Positions 1-7,734 of a stretch of 64,000 nt of DNA are shown piece by piece (within the stretch, counting starts at the first letter, position 1; the number at the start of each line of letters is the position of its first letter). The position numbers and the translations under genes are program-made. Under the pieces are notes generated by a model. The model saw only the letters and a list, made by a program, of their open reading frames with translations. It did no database searches and had not been told where the DNA came from. This stretch comes from a virus, in the IMG/VR virus record IMGVR_UViG_3300046804_004438, positions 46,387 through 110,386 of that record; one strand, 5' to 3'.

Positions 1-2
1 GT

Positions 3-794
3 TTAGCAGGATTCAAAGAACTTAAAGATGTAAACTTACTTTCTATAGCTGGAGGACTTCTAGCTTTAGGTCCCGCCATGTTAGCGTTCTTTGGTTCTGA
101 AGGTATTGCAGGAATTGCAGAATCATTTAAAGGATTCTGGAACTGGATGACAGGATCAGATGATAGTGGCAATACAAGTTCTAATAGAATAAAAAAATTA
201 GTAGAATCAATCAAGCCACTAGGTGAATTAAACAATCTTAAATTTGATAAATTGGATGCATTATCTGCATCTATAAGCAATCTTGCTGATGCAATGACAA
301 AAATGGCAGATGTATCAGTAGGAAGATTGCAAGATAACTTACAAAATTTTATTACGTCATTTGCTAGTCAAATTAAAAACTTAGATGTTCTAGCGCACGG
401 TGGTATGTTAGAAATAACAGAACCAGGAATGTTGTGGGGTACAAATACCAAAAAAGTTCCTCTGAAAAAAGGAATACTAGATCCTTCACTTAGTATAGAT
501 GAGATGTTTAATGTTATTTCTAAAGTAAGAGCTATAATGGGCTCAACTGATGGAAATTATAATCCAGTACAAAATGATCAGTTAAATTCTGCTAAGAAGA
601 TAAATCAAAGTGCTACTGAAAAAGAATCTGGATCTAATGTAACAGTTAACAATAACAATGTTAATAACAATTATAATGGTGGATCTGGAGCTAGGGAACC
701 AAAAATAGGTGGTAATGTAAAAACATCACCACCTAGATCAGGAATTGAAGAACGTTTATTAGGTCCTCCAAACGTATACGCAGCTACACCTTAA
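3..794 (+). CDS. Tape-measure-like virion protein, C-terminal part
   Basis: The frame is open at the left edge of the window (residues LAGFKELKDVNLLSIAGG precede the first ATG at 78), so this is the 3' part of a longer gene. Glycine/alanine-rich hydrophobic stretches, amphipathic helices and an Asn/Gly-rich low-complexity region near the end resemble tape-measure or large tail-associated proteins of myophages; this is inference from composition. It is one of few plus-strand genes and meets gp32 tail-to-tail, the two stop codons overlapping by 4 bp. Confidence 0.45.
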   Translation, partial: LAGFKELKDVNLLSIAGGLLALGPAMLAFFGSEGIAGIAESFKGFWNWMTGSDDSGNTSSNRIKKLVESIKPLGELNNLKFDKLDALSASISNLADAMTKMADVSVGRLQDNLQNFITSFASQIKNLDVLAHGGMLEITEPGMLWGTNTKKVPLKKGILDPSLSIDEMFNVISKVRAIMGSTDGNYNPVQNDQLNSAKKINQSATEKESGSNVTVNNNNVNNNYNGGSGAREPKIGGNVKTSPPRSGIEERLLGPPNVYAATP

Positions 795-1708
795 TTGGTG
801 TTAGCAAGCTTCTTGAAGAAGCTGAGATCTTCATCATCGTCCTCATCCCATGGTGCAGATTCCTGCTTAGGAATTGAAGGAGCAGCTGCTGCCTTCTGAG
901 GAACTGGGAAAGCTTCATCTTCATCGATAGCTGATGGCACGTTCTGAGCTGAATCATTACCAACACCAAGAGCCTTCTCCAAGCGAGCCTTAAGTTCTTC
1001 ATAAGACTTGAAATGCTTGTGATCAAGAAGCTCTTGAAGTGAATGCTGCTTGCCCCAGATTGCCTTGATTTCATCATCATCATTAGCAATTGCTGATGGT
1101 GCCTCAAACTCAGACTTGTCGTAATTACGATAGCCTTCTACCTGACGAATCTTCAACTTGAAGTTAGCACCATCCCAGAAGTCAAATGGATTGACTGCCT
1201 TCTCGTCAGCAAACTGAGGATGCATTGCTTCATTGAGCTTATCAAAGATCTTCTTGCCATACTTGAACAAGAACACCTTACCGTTATTCTCTGGACGAGT
1301 AGGATCATTAACAACAAGAATGTTTGAGAAGTAAGAAAGACGGCGCTTATACTTACGAGCAAGATTCTTGTTTGATTCGATACCAGAGTTCCACAACTTG
1401 TTGTTCATCTCAGATACAGGATCTGGCTTGTTGAACGTAGTCAGACTCTTCTCGATATACCAGCCACCAGGACCTTGGAACCCATGGTCCCAAATGCGTA
1501 CGAAAGGCATATCTTCTCCGGCTGGTGCGGGAAGGAAACGAATGATCGCATAACCATTGCCGGCTTTGTCGACATCTGGTTTCCAGTAGCGATCGTCGTT
1601 GCCTGAGCCTTCTTGGGGAACTGTAGAATTGAGCTTGTTGAGCTCGGAGGTAAGTTTGTCAAAGTTAGACTTACGATTTTGCTTGAGTGCTTCGAAATTA
1701 ATAGTCAT
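791..1708 (-). CDS. 32: Single-stranded DNA-binding protein gp32 (T4-like)
   Basis: Helix-destabilising protein that coats ssDNA in replication and recombination. The basic N-terminal LAST-like motif (KQNRKSNF, residues 9-16), the core GYAIIRFLPAP and GGWYIE stretches and a very acidic C-terminal tail (EDDDEDLSFFKKLAN) match T4 gp32 in order and length (305 versus about 301 residues). Oddity: the whole protein has no cysteine, so the zinc ligands of T4 gp32 (one His, three Cys) are reduced to the His (H75). It has a strong promoter upstream (1744-1772) and a late-type element at 1800-1807, in line with gp32 being needed throughout infection. Confidence 0.93.
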   Translation of the reverse strand: MTINFEALKQNRKSNFDKLTSELNKLNSTVPQEGSGNDDRYWKPDVDKAGNGYAIIRFLPAPAGEDMPFVRIWDHGFQGPGGWYIEKSLTTFNKPDPVSEMNNKLWNSGIESNKNLARKYKRRLSYFSNILVVNDPTRPENNGKVFLFKYGKKIFDKLNEAMHPQFADEKAVNPFDFWDGANFKLKIRQVEGYRNYDKSEFEAPSAIANDDDEIKAIWGKQHSLQELLDHKHFKSYEELKARLEKALGVGNDSAQNVPSAIDEDEAFPVPQKAAAAPSIPKQESAPWDEDDDEDLSFFKKLANTN

Positions 1709-1743
1709 TATATTCTCCGTTGTATGTGTGTTTCGATATGTTT

Positions 1744-1772
1744 ATTATATGATACGATGTATATTAGATCAA
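1744..1772 (-). promoter_or_regulatory. Sigma70-like promoter for gp32
   Basis: On the minus strand: -35 TTGATC (1772-1767), 17-bp spacer, perfect -10 TATAAT (1749-1744), about 36 bp before the gp32 start. Confidence 0.7.
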
Positions 1773-2341
1773 GAGAATTTATTCTTCAAGATCTGACAGT
1801 ATTTATCTTTATCATATTTTATAAAGGGATGGAGCTTCTTACAGTTCATTGCTATCTGTGGCCAAAGAACTGGATCAGCAATCTCTTTATTCCATTTACT
1901 GAAGAAACGTACACAGTCTTGGATAATGATGAACGTTTCTTTTGTAATCTTTTTTCGTGTGAGTAGAGTGAGAAGGTAAGGATAGTCACCTGGCTTTACT
2001 TCAAAGTTAGAGTCAAAGTTTTCTAACAAATTATCTATGTCAGATTCAAATGTGTATTGTAGTGATTGCCTACGTCTCAAAAACTCATTGTATTTCATCT
2101 GCTGGTCAAGACCAAACAAATCACCTACCCATAACTTTTGGTACTCAGAAAAGTTAGCCACAAGAAACGTGAGAGGATCCTCGTGTTTGGACAATTTATA
2201 AAACATATACTTGTCCTTGCGAGTCTCAAAAGAATGTTCTGTTACTCTTACCTTGCCATTGTACTTAAAGTAGTCGTATGATTGGGTAGTAAAGTGATTC
2301 TTAATTGCAGTGTATAGTTTAAATGCTTCAAAAGGTGTCAT
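1769..2341 (-). CDS. 59: Helicase loader gp59 (T4-like)
   Basis: T4 gp59 loads the gp41 replicative helicase onto gp32-coated forked DNA. The N-terminal part (YDYFKYNGKVRV, then ETRKDKYMFYKLS) aligns by eye with T4 gp59 (KYNWCMRV, KRRDKYFFQKLS), and the later WVGDLF corresponds to WIGDIS. Length is 190 residues against 217 in T4. It lies directly upstream of gp32, as in T4-like genomes, and overlaps the oxygenase gene by 4 bp (ATGA-type coupling). Confidence 0.85.
   Translation of the reverse strand: MTPFEAFKLYTAIKNHFTTQSYDYFKYNGKVRVTEHSFETRKDKYMFYKLSKHEDPLTFLVANFSEYQKLWVGDLFGLDQQMKYNEFLRRRQSLQYTFESDIDNLLENFDSNFEVKPGDYPYLLTLLTRKKITKETFIIIQDCVRFFSKWNKEIADPVLWPQIAMNCKKLHPFIKYDKDKYCQILKNKFS
1800..1807 (-). 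promoter_or_regulatory. Late-type promoter element (GATAAATA)
   Basis: T4-late-like -10 element on the minus strand inside the 3' end of the gp59 gene, about 90 bp before gp32; a possible second, late start for gp32. Weak evidence on its own. Confidence 0.35.
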
Positions 2342-3051
2342 GTAAATTTTTTAATAAGTTCCGGAGCTATCCTGCCTATCTCTAGACCCTTCACTTCTGG
2401 CTTGAGATGTAAACTGGTGTCACCAACAACTGCGATTCTTCTTCCTTTGAATGGTTCTGTTGCCTTTGGATTAGCAATGGTACCATGATTTAGACCACCA
2501 GGGAATGCAACAAACATACCTTCATGTGGGTAGAAATGATACGTATTGAAGTTTGCAGTATTATATTCTCTAATCAAATTATGCTCACTATCTCTTCCAT
2601 CATCCAATGCACCTGGAAATATTTCATTTGGCTTATGCATATTAGCAAAGCTGATCACATCAGAATTTTCAGGGACATCCAAATAATATACAAAAGAAAT
2701 ATCAGAAGATGTATGACTATGATATCTCATATGAAGATCATCTTTGTCAATAATTGACAACCAACATTTCGTGATGTAGATGTCAATCAGGTTTTCTTTA
2801 TATCCTAGACCGTGGATGTATGAACGTATATTAGACGTAACCTCGTTAAAAAATATTTCTAATTGTGGAATCAGATGAATGTCTGTCTGACCATTGTACT
2901 CACCAGTAAGCAGATCTGACGTACTTTCAAATATATAATCTTTTAGATTATTTCTCAACAGTTGATTATATGTTTGGTAGTATTTGAATGTGCTTTTATA
3001 TACAGCGAGTGGAAATAAGAACACAAGCTCAGGATCTTCAACAACACTCAT
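2338..3051 (-). CDS. 2-oxoglutarate/Fe(II) oxygenase-like protein
   Basis: Double-stranded beta-helix (cupin-fold) dioxygenase-like protein of the type common in T4-like marine phages. The iron-site signature is visible: YHSHTSSDISFVYYLDVP (His111/His113, Asp117), then FPGGLNHG (His189) and an arginine in GRRIAV for 2-oxoglutarate. Substrate is unknown. It overlaps gp59 by 4 bp and gp33 by 4 bp, so it is co-translated with replication genes. It is in the same operon as ACP and KAS, which raises the possibility of an acyl substrate; that is inference only. Confidence 0.7.
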   Translation of the reverse strand: MSVVEDPELVFLFPLAVYKSTFKYYQTYNQLLRNNLKDYIFESTSDLLTGEYNGQTDIHLIPQLEIFFNEVTSNIRSYIHGLGYKENLIDIYITKCWLSIIDKDDLHMRYHSHTSSDISFVYYLDVPENSDVISFANMHKPNEIFPGALDDGRDSEHNLIREYNTANFNTYHFYPHEGMFVAFPGGLNHGTIANPKATEPFKGRRIAVVGDTSLHLKPEVKGLEIGRIAPELIKKFT

Positions 3052-3293
3052 ATATGAAGTCTTCCTGACTTTCTGACAAGGTTTAGATTCTCTGCCTCTA
3101 GTTGTAGCTTTGCCTTGAGAACAGTACTTTGTTTAATAATAGATGCAGCTGTCTCTACCTCGATGTTGTTTGTCTCACAATAGTGAACGACGGCATCAAC
3201 ATATGACAGACCATTGAGACCTGCTATCCTATCAATCTCTTTTACAAATTCTGAAACAAACTCAGATGATGATTTTACTTTACCTATTCTCAT
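3048..3293 (-). CDS. 33: Late transcription co-activator gp33-like
   Basis: Small protein (81 aa) with the YVDAVVHYCETNNIEVE segment followed by a helical region and a C-terminal LNLVRKSGRLHI. This matches the compact gp33 form of marine T4-like phages, which bridges RNA polymerase and the sliding clamp to activate TATAAATA late promoters. Position next to gp59 is the T4 order (59-33). Late promoter elements elsewhere in the window fit such an activator. The similarity is short and recalled rather than searched. Confidence 0.72.
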   Translation of the reverse strand: MRIGKVKSSSEFVSEFVKEIDRIAGLNGLSYVDAVVHYCETNNIEVETAASIIKQSTVLKAKLQLEAENLNLVRKSGRLHI

Positions 3294-4456
3294 GAATCCA
3301 ACTTCTTGTATGCTAGGGTTACATTTGTTCCACCAAAACCAAATGAATTGTTGAGAACAACATTTTGTTTTTTGTTTAATAGAGATATGGGAAGAATAAT
3401 GTTTAGTGAAATGGTAGGATCTTGTTGATCAAGATGCCAGTTTGGAATTACACTATTGGTCTCTAGTGATGTTATACATGCAAGTGTTTCTATTGCACCA
3501 GCTGCTCCAAATAAATGACCATGCAATGATTTAGTAGAGCTTACAGGAATATTATTTGTATGACTACCAAACAACTGCTCTATGCTTTGAAGTTCGACAA
3601 GATCACCCATCTGTGTTCCTGTACCGTGTGCGTTGATATATGTAACATCAGAAAGTTCAAAGTCTTTGATCGATTGTTTCATACATTGAACCTGACCTTC
3701 AACATTAGGTTTAGTTACAGACTCGCTTCCATTTGATATTCCGTAACCAACGATCTCACAATATATCTTTGCACCTCTATTAACTGCACTATTATATTCC
3801 TCTAGTACGAATATAACAGAACCTTCTGACATTGTAATTCCATCTCTGTTCTTAGAAAATGGCTTACAATCAGAACTCAGTGCACCCATTGCCTTCCAAT
3901 AAGCAAACTGCAACTGATTGATGCATGCTTCGGAACCTCCGGCAACCAATACCTTGTGCTCACCATATGCAATCTTCTTATATGCTTCACCAATTGCAGT
4001 AGAAGAAGAAGAGCATGCTGTGGAGTATGTTATTGCAGGTCCTTTGATTTGATCTTTGAGTGCAATGAAGTTTGCACCCATGTTAACAACTGAACAAACC
4101 AATGCTGTTGGTTTGACCTTGCCTTTTGCAAATAATGATCTGTAAGCTTCTTCATATGCTAATGCACCACCACCATATCCAACACCAAGAAATATACCCT
4201 CTGGATAGTTGTTACTATCAAAGATTGCATCCTTATACGATAACCATGCTAGTCTTGTAAATCTGTCTGTTATGTTTAGATCATATCTATCAAAGTGCTG
4301 ATCAATGTGTGTAAGTTGATCTACGACATACGCACTACTATCAAATTGATCTACTTTTGAACCTTTAGTACCATTTAGAAAACTATCTCTGACTGTTTGA
4401 TAGTTGTTTCCTAAAGGTGTCCTACAACCAATACCAGTAATAACTACTCGGTTCAT
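3290..4456 (-). CDS. Beta-ketoacyl-ACP synthase (KAS II/FabF-like)
   Basis: Condensing enzyme that elongates an acyl chain on ACP with malonyl-ACP. Full-length thiolase fold (388 aa; FabF is about 410) with every catalytic residue: nucleophile Cys148 in STACSSSS, His277 in NAHGTGT, Lys309 and His314 in STKSLHGHLFGAAGA, and C-terminal GFGGTN. Overlaps ACP upstream and gp33 downstream by 4 bp each, so it is locked in a tightly coupled phage operon. Intact motifs argue for activity. Whether it takes part in fatty acid, lipid A or polyketide-like synthesis cannot be told from sequence. Confidence 0.93.
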   Translation of the reverse strand: MNRVVITGIGCRTPLGNNYQTVRDSFLNGTKGSKVDQFDSSAYVVDQLTHIDQHFDRYDLNITDRFTRLAWLSYKDAIFDSNNYPEGIFLGVGYGGGALAYEEAYRSLFAKGKVKPTALVCSVVNMGANFIALKDQIKGPAITYSTACSSSSTAIGEAYKKIAYGEHKVLVAGGSEACINQLQFAYWKAMGALSSDCKPFSKNRDGITMSEGSVIFVLEEYNSAVNRGAKIYCEIVGYGISNGSESVTKPNVEGQVQCMKQSIKDFELSDVTYINAHGTGTQMGDLVELQSIEQLFGSHTNNIPVSSTKSLHGHLFGAAGAIETLACITSLETNSVIPNWHLDQQDPTISLNIILPISLLNKKQNVVLNNSFGFGGTNVTLAYKKLDS

Positions 4457-4707
4457 TTTTTATCAATGTTGTTGTATAGAAAATCTATTAGTTGATCAAT
4501 TGTTTCTGTTTGTTGTTGAACAGTGATATTCAATTTGAGTTTATCTTCAAGTTCTGAAATGAATGTAATAATTTCCAAAGAATCTAACTTCTCATTTATG
4601 TTTTGTAGATCTTTTAACAAAAAGCTACCATCAAAAGAATTAAGATCAATATTGTATTCTTTTTTAAATTGATCAAATACTATCTGTCTTACTTGATCTC
4701 TTGTCAT
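4453..4707 (-). CDS. Acyl carrier protein
   Basis: 84-residue acidic helical protein with the phosphopantetheine attachment motif LDSLEII (Ser43), followed by the recognition helix ELEDKLKLNI; length is typical of ACP. Four-bp overlap with the KAS gene. It starts only about 14 bp after the tmRNA terminator, with a GGAG Shine-Dalgarno sequence. A matching holo-ACP synthase is encoded at 9464-9856, so the phage can carry both carrier and activating enzyme. Confidence 0.92.
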   Translation of the reverse strand: MTRDQVRQIVFDQFKKEYNIDLNSFDGSFLLKDLQNINEKLDSLEIITFISELEDKLKLNITVQQQTETIDQLIDFLYNNIDKK

Positions 4708-4720
4708 ATCACTACTCCAT

Positions 4721-4757
4721 AAAAAAGGTGGAGAGATTCTGTTTCCAAGCTCTCTCC
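4721..4757 (-). terminator. Intrinsic terminator ending tmRNA
   Basis: Stem GGAGAGA/TCTCTCC (4757-4751 with 4736-4730) followed by ACC and six T on the minus strand. It forms the 3' end of the tmRNA coding piece and precedes the ACP ribosome binding site. Confidence 0.7.
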
Positions 4758-5022
4758 GGGCTCATGCTTAAGCAGCAAGTGCTAAGCTAGGTGCAAAGTT
4801 ATCGTTTGCATTTAGTTTTGTTGCATCAGTCTCAGGTCAGCCTTTACTACACCTGTCGATCCTGTTTCGTCCCCATCAAAAGCATATCCCTTGCCACTAT
4901 CTCATCCGCTAGCAGGACTATTGAGACCAACGTCAAGGGTTGGCGGATATGCTTATGGTGGAGACGCCGGGTACCGCCCCCGGGTCCAGAATGTTTATTC
5001 TACTTCCGTCAACGACATCAGC
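4727..5022 (-). ncRNA. ssrA: tmRNA, circularly permuted two-piece (alphaproteobacterial type)
   Basis: Ribosome-rescue RNA in permuted order. Acceptor piece first: T-arm CCGGG-GGCGGTA-CCCGG, then acceptor strand CGTCTCC, discriminator A and encoded CCA (CCA end at 4956). An intervening loop is closed by AAGCATATCC/GGATATGCTT. The coding piece then starts GGGGACG at 4874. The two acceptor strands pair over 7 bp with a wobble at the third pair, the G3-U70 alanine identity element. The tag frame (4809-4768) reads ANDNFAPSLALAA then TAA, the resume codon being GCA. The tag ends ALAA as host proteases prefer. The 5' boundary is inferred from the promoter. Confidence 0.93.
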
Positions 5023-5028
5023 ATTATA

Positions 5029-5057
5029 TTTATAGCACATTATATTGTATAAGTCAA
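5029..5057 (-). promoter_or_regulatory. Sigma70-like promoter for tmRNA
   Basis: Minus strand: TTGACT (5057-5052), 17-bp spacer, TATAAA (5034-5029). Predicted start near 5022, just before the acceptor piece. Confidence 0.75.
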
Positions 5058-5091
5058 CAGTTTTTAAATTGATTATACAATACATTGTATG

Positions 5092-5286
5092 TCAATGCTT
5101 CTTCTTTCTACCTTTTTTACGATTGGTTGTACCACTCCAATCGGAACCTCCTGTTTTTTTCCAACTAGATTTACCATTAGATTTAATCTTTGTAAAGGAA
5201 GATGTTGAACCACTTTTATTTCTAACCACTTTGGTAGACTTGTTACTTACTAACGTTTTGGCTGCTTTAAAAAGACTCTTAAACAT
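5092..5286 (-). CDS. Small basic hypothetical protein
   Basis: 64 residues, rich in Lys, Ser and Gly, ending in a polybasic run (RKKGRKKKH). No domain recognised; composition suggests nucleic-acid binding or a disordered protein. Its start overlaps the stop of the DUF2061-like gene by 1 bp, so it is probably co-translated. It is the last gene before the tmRNA promoter. Confidence 0.5.
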   Translation of the reverse strand: MFKSLFKAAKTLVSNKSTKVVRNKSGSTSSFTKIKSNGKSSWKKTGGSDWSGTTNRKKGRKKKH

Positions 5287-5489
5287 TATACCTTACCCCA
5301 GTCTATACTATTCCATATTCTTTCATTAACAAAATAGGAGAGTGTCCATAGGCAATTAATTATTATTGTAGGTATGATTGCCTGAGTCATGTTCTGACCA
5401 GTAATCAGTAGCATGATATAAGTTGTAAGGATAACAAACAATCTGTACAAAAGTGATTTGACTATTGTTCTTTTTATTGTTGCTTTCAT
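5286..5489 (-). CDS. DUF2061-like small membrane protein
   Basis: 67 residues with two hydrophobic helices (LYRLFVILTTYIMLLITG and the following AIIPTIIINCLWTLSYF) preceded by a basic N-terminus and ending NERIWNSIDWGKV. This layout, including the terminal NERIW motif, is that of the DUF2061 family of two-helix membrane proteins. Function unknown. Overlaps the upstream exonuclease gene by 4 bp. Confidence 0.65.
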   Translation of the reverse strand: MKATIKRTIVKSLLYRLFVILTTYIMLLITGQNMTQAIIPTIIINCLWTLSYFVNERIWNSIDWGKV

Positions 5490-6187
5490 ACGTCATACCT
5501 TACCTTATATTGATGCCTTACTTCTAGTAATTGTTTAACAAAATCATCTCTTCTATCTTCAAACACTTGTGGTGTGTCACCATCGACAGATATGAGAATT
5601 ACAATTCTATTTACTGGTATCTGAAATCTTTCTTCATACATTATTGCATATGCTGCAGCCTGGCAAAAATAGTTTGTAATATAATCTCTATTCTTGTGTT
5701 TTGTTGCAGTCTTGAAATCTATAATAGATAACTTACCTTTCCATTCTGCAACACAATCTACTGTTCCTGCCATTTGTAAGAAGTCAGAATATAATCTAGT
5801 TTCTTGCAAATGAATATTATCAATATAGTTATCAAGAAAAGGTTTTATCTCTCCAAAATTAATTGTATCATTATAATTATATTTACTTGAATCTATTTCT
5901 TCGTTGTCAAGATATTTCTCAAACAACTCATGCATGCGAGTCCCACGGACAGATGCCTTTGAACTTATCTTATTGGCTTCTTCGTTTCCTACTCTTTGTC
6001 TCCATTGTTGAATTGACTTTTCATTCATCAATCCTGTAACCGTTGTCACCGATGGATAAAGGGCACCGGTAGGTGACTTATAATACCTACCGGTGTCTGT
6101 ATTTACTTGTTCTAGAACTTCTTCATCAAGGGTCTTTTTGAGATGTGTGAAGTGCTTGCGCTGGGCTAAAATGTCCTTGAGTTGCAT
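5486..6187 (-). CDS. PD-(D/E)XK exonuclease (Cas4/RecB-like)
   Basis: Restriction-fold nuclease domain: AGTVDCVAEWKGKLSIIDFKTA carries the Asp and the D-F-K catalytic signature, preceded by RGTRMHELFEKYL (conserved helix with Glu) and followed by a QAAAYAIMYEE helix (QxxxY motif typical of Cas4/AddB-type nucleases). There are no clear cluster cysteines. Probably acts in phage DNA recombination or processing; it follows phoH in a run of overlapping genes, the two overlapping by 62 bp. Confidence 0.8.
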   Translation of the reverse strand: MQLKDILAQRKHFTHLKKTLDEEVLEQVNTDTGRYYKSPTGALYPSVTTVTGLMNEKSIQQWRQRVGNEEANKISSKASVRGTRMHELFEKYLDNEEIDSSKYNYNDTINFGEIKPFLDNYIDNIHLQETRLYSDFLQMAGTVDCVAEWKGKLSIIDFKTATKHKNRDYITNYFCQAAAYAIMYEERFQIPVNRIVILISVDGDTPQVFEDRRDDFVKQLLEVRHQYKVRYDV

Positions 6188-6926
6188 TATGTACTATTCC
6201 GTTTTCTATCATATTCTTTTTAATTATAAAGTCTTTTACTAGCCCAGATCTAACAATATCATTTTCATTAAATTCTATACATGAGAAGTACTTAGGCATC
6301 TTATTAAGTATCTTCATGAACTTATGAATGCCTTCTCTTTCATCATCCCATTTTAGATCAGTCTGTCTATAATCTCCACAGAAAATAATCTTTGAACTTT
6401 GACCTACACGAGTAATGATTGTATTTAATTCTTGATATGTCATGTTCTGACATTCGTCGACAATTATGATTGTATTGTCTAGTGTGAGGCCTCTAAGGAA
6501 AGATGAGGTCTCAAAATTTATCATACCTTTTTGTTTTAGGATTTCGTATGCATCGCCTCTGTTGAATAACTCTGTACAGATAGCTTGGTATGGTGCTTCA
6601 TATACTTTTGATTTATCTTTTATTGATCCTGGAAGGAATCCCATATCGCGAGAAGGGACTACGGAGCGAATTATTGTAACACTGCTATAATCTCTATACT
6701 CTTCTATTTCTGATAATGCAAGGTAAAGTGATATGAACGATTTACCCGTACCTGGAAGACCATGAATAAGAAGATGTTTACCGTTTATAAATTCTTTAAA
6801 TACTCTCTCTTGATTTGCTGTCTTAGGTGTTACTGTTTTAAGTTCGAGGTTATTTTTATTTTGTCTTTGCTCCTGACGCTTTTGTTGCTTTAGTAGTCTT
6901 TTTTCTGCGCGGGATAATCTTTCCAT
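6126..6926 (-). CDS. PhoH-like ATPase
   Basis: P-loop NTPase of the PhoH family, widespread in marine phages. Walker A HGLPGTGKS, Walker B IIIVDECQNM, and the family signature GDYRQTDL are present. Start chosen at the ATG reading MERLSRAEKRLL, because a longer frame would run into the upstream gene, whose stop is at 6940. The N-terminus is a basic, Gln-rich helix. Role in phage biology unresolved; often called phosphate-starvation-related, though an RNA-related function is also proposed. Confidence 0.88.
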   Translation of the reverse strand: MERLSRAEKRLLKQQKRQEQRQNKNNLELKTVTPKTANQERVFKEFINGKHLLIHGLPGTGKSFISLYLALSEIEEYRDYSSVTIIRSVVPSRDMGFLPGSIKDKSKVYEAPYQAICTELFNRGDAYEILKQKGMINFETSSFLRGLTLDNTIIIVDECQNMTYQELNTIITRVGQSSKIIFCGDYRQTDLKWDDEREGIHKFMKILNKMPKYFSCIEFNENDIVRSGLVKDFIIKKNMIENGIVHNATQGHFSPAQALHTSQKDP

Positions 6927-6939
6927 ATAGCACCTCGTG

Positions 6940-7176
6940 TTACCATGTGTTAATAGTATTCTTCCTCCCACTAGCACTTTTGATACGCTTCAAGACATCA
7001 CGAAAACCAGAGTCAGGCTTCTTGAGGCCTAACCTGGTTGGATCCGCTATATTGGGAACGGAGAATACTTGTTGAAGATGTGGATTGTTTTCTGTGTAGG
7101 CGTCGTATTCAGAGATCGGCATAGATATGTCGAACTCTTTATTGGTCTTTGTATCTAAAAAAGTATAATTAGCCAT
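6940..7176 (-). CDS. Conserved marine-phage protein, unknown function
   Basis: 78 residues from ATG (MANYTFLDTKTNKEFD); an in-frame GTG six bases upstream is a weaker alternative. The pattern of NPHLQQVFSVPNIADPTRLG, then DSGFRDVLKRI near the end, is recalled from T4-like marine phages, sometimes annotated FmdB-like although the zinc cysteines are absent here. Overlaps the preceding gene by 8 bp. Confidence 0.6.
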   Translation of the reverse strand: MANYTFLDTKTNKEFDISMPISEYDAYTENNPHLQQVFSVPNIADPTRLGLKKPDSGFRDVLKRIKSASGRKNTINTW

Positions 7177-7366
7177 TGACACCTATACCTTTAGACTTCC
7201 AATAAAATTGGACGTCATCTTTATTTAGCGGATCCAATCCTTTAGATCGCATTTCTTCTTCAACTAAATCCTGCAAATATGCTTTTTCGTTAAGATTTCT
7301 AGGATTATAATATTCATCTATAATATTGGTAACTGTTTGTTTGCTACTATCAAGAATCTGTGACAT
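7169..7366 (-). CDS. Small hypothetical protein
   Basis: 65 residues, mostly helical and acidic, with no recognised domain. Overlaps the membrane-anchored protein upstream by 17 bp and the next gene by 8 bp, which supports real translation as part of this compact operon. Confidence 0.55.
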   Translation of the reverse strand: MSQILDSSKQTVTNIIDEYYNPRNLNEKAYLQDLVEEEMRSKGLDPLNKDDVQFYWKSKGIGVNG

Positions 7367-7538
7367 CTAGGAGCTCCTGTCTAAGTTTTGTCTGAACACG
7401 TTTCAATGCATCTGGTTCATGATGATGAAAAACACTAAGTGTTTCTGTCACGCCTTTTTTATGACCCTCAAGCCAATAGTAAAATGCTACCGCTGCTAAA
7501 AGCAGAGTATACAATCCTGCAGTTATAATATTGTCCAT
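7350..7538 (-). CDS. Small membrane-anchored hypothetical protein
   Basis: 62 residues with one N-terminal transmembrane segment (IITAGLYTLLLAAVAFYYWL) followed by a charged, His-rich cytoplasmic part. No family recognised. One base separates it from the upstream stop. Confidence 0.55.
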   Translation of the reverse strand: MDNIITAGLYTLLLAAVAFYYWLEGHKKGVTETLSVFHHHEPDALKRVQTKLRQELLDVTDS

Positions 7539-7539
7539 G

Positions 7540-7734
7540 TTATTCGTCGTCTTCGTAAGATAGAAGTCTATCTAAGTTTTTAGAACGAAGAGCATTTTCA
7601 TAATTGCGATAATGCTTTTGCATTTTTTCTCGCTTCACTTCTCTAAAGCTGAGATTCTCTTCGTCTATGTGATTGTAGTTATATTTCTTCTTAGTTTTAA
7701 AATCAATTTTGTTAGATTTAGGCGAGTCGTTCAT
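7540..7734 (-). CDS. Small charged hypothetical protein
   Basis: 64 residues, Lys/Asn/Glu-rich and largely helical (REVKREKMQKHYRNYENALR). No domain recognised. Start overlaps the stop of the upstream gene by 4 bp, consistent with coupling. Confidence 0.55.
   Translation of the reverse strand: MNDSPKSNKIDFKTKKKYNYNHIDEENLSFREVKREKMQKHYRNYENALRSKNLDRLLSYEDDE

Noticed and set aside
784-1107. Open frames on several strands inside gp32 and other long genes
   Set aside because: They lie entirely inside well-supported genes, in other frames, with low-complexity products and no ribosome sites.
4791-5329. Plus-strand frames over the tmRNA and the small basic protein
   Set aside because: The tmRNA on the minus strand explains the sequence fully; the peptides are nonsense translations of structured RNA.
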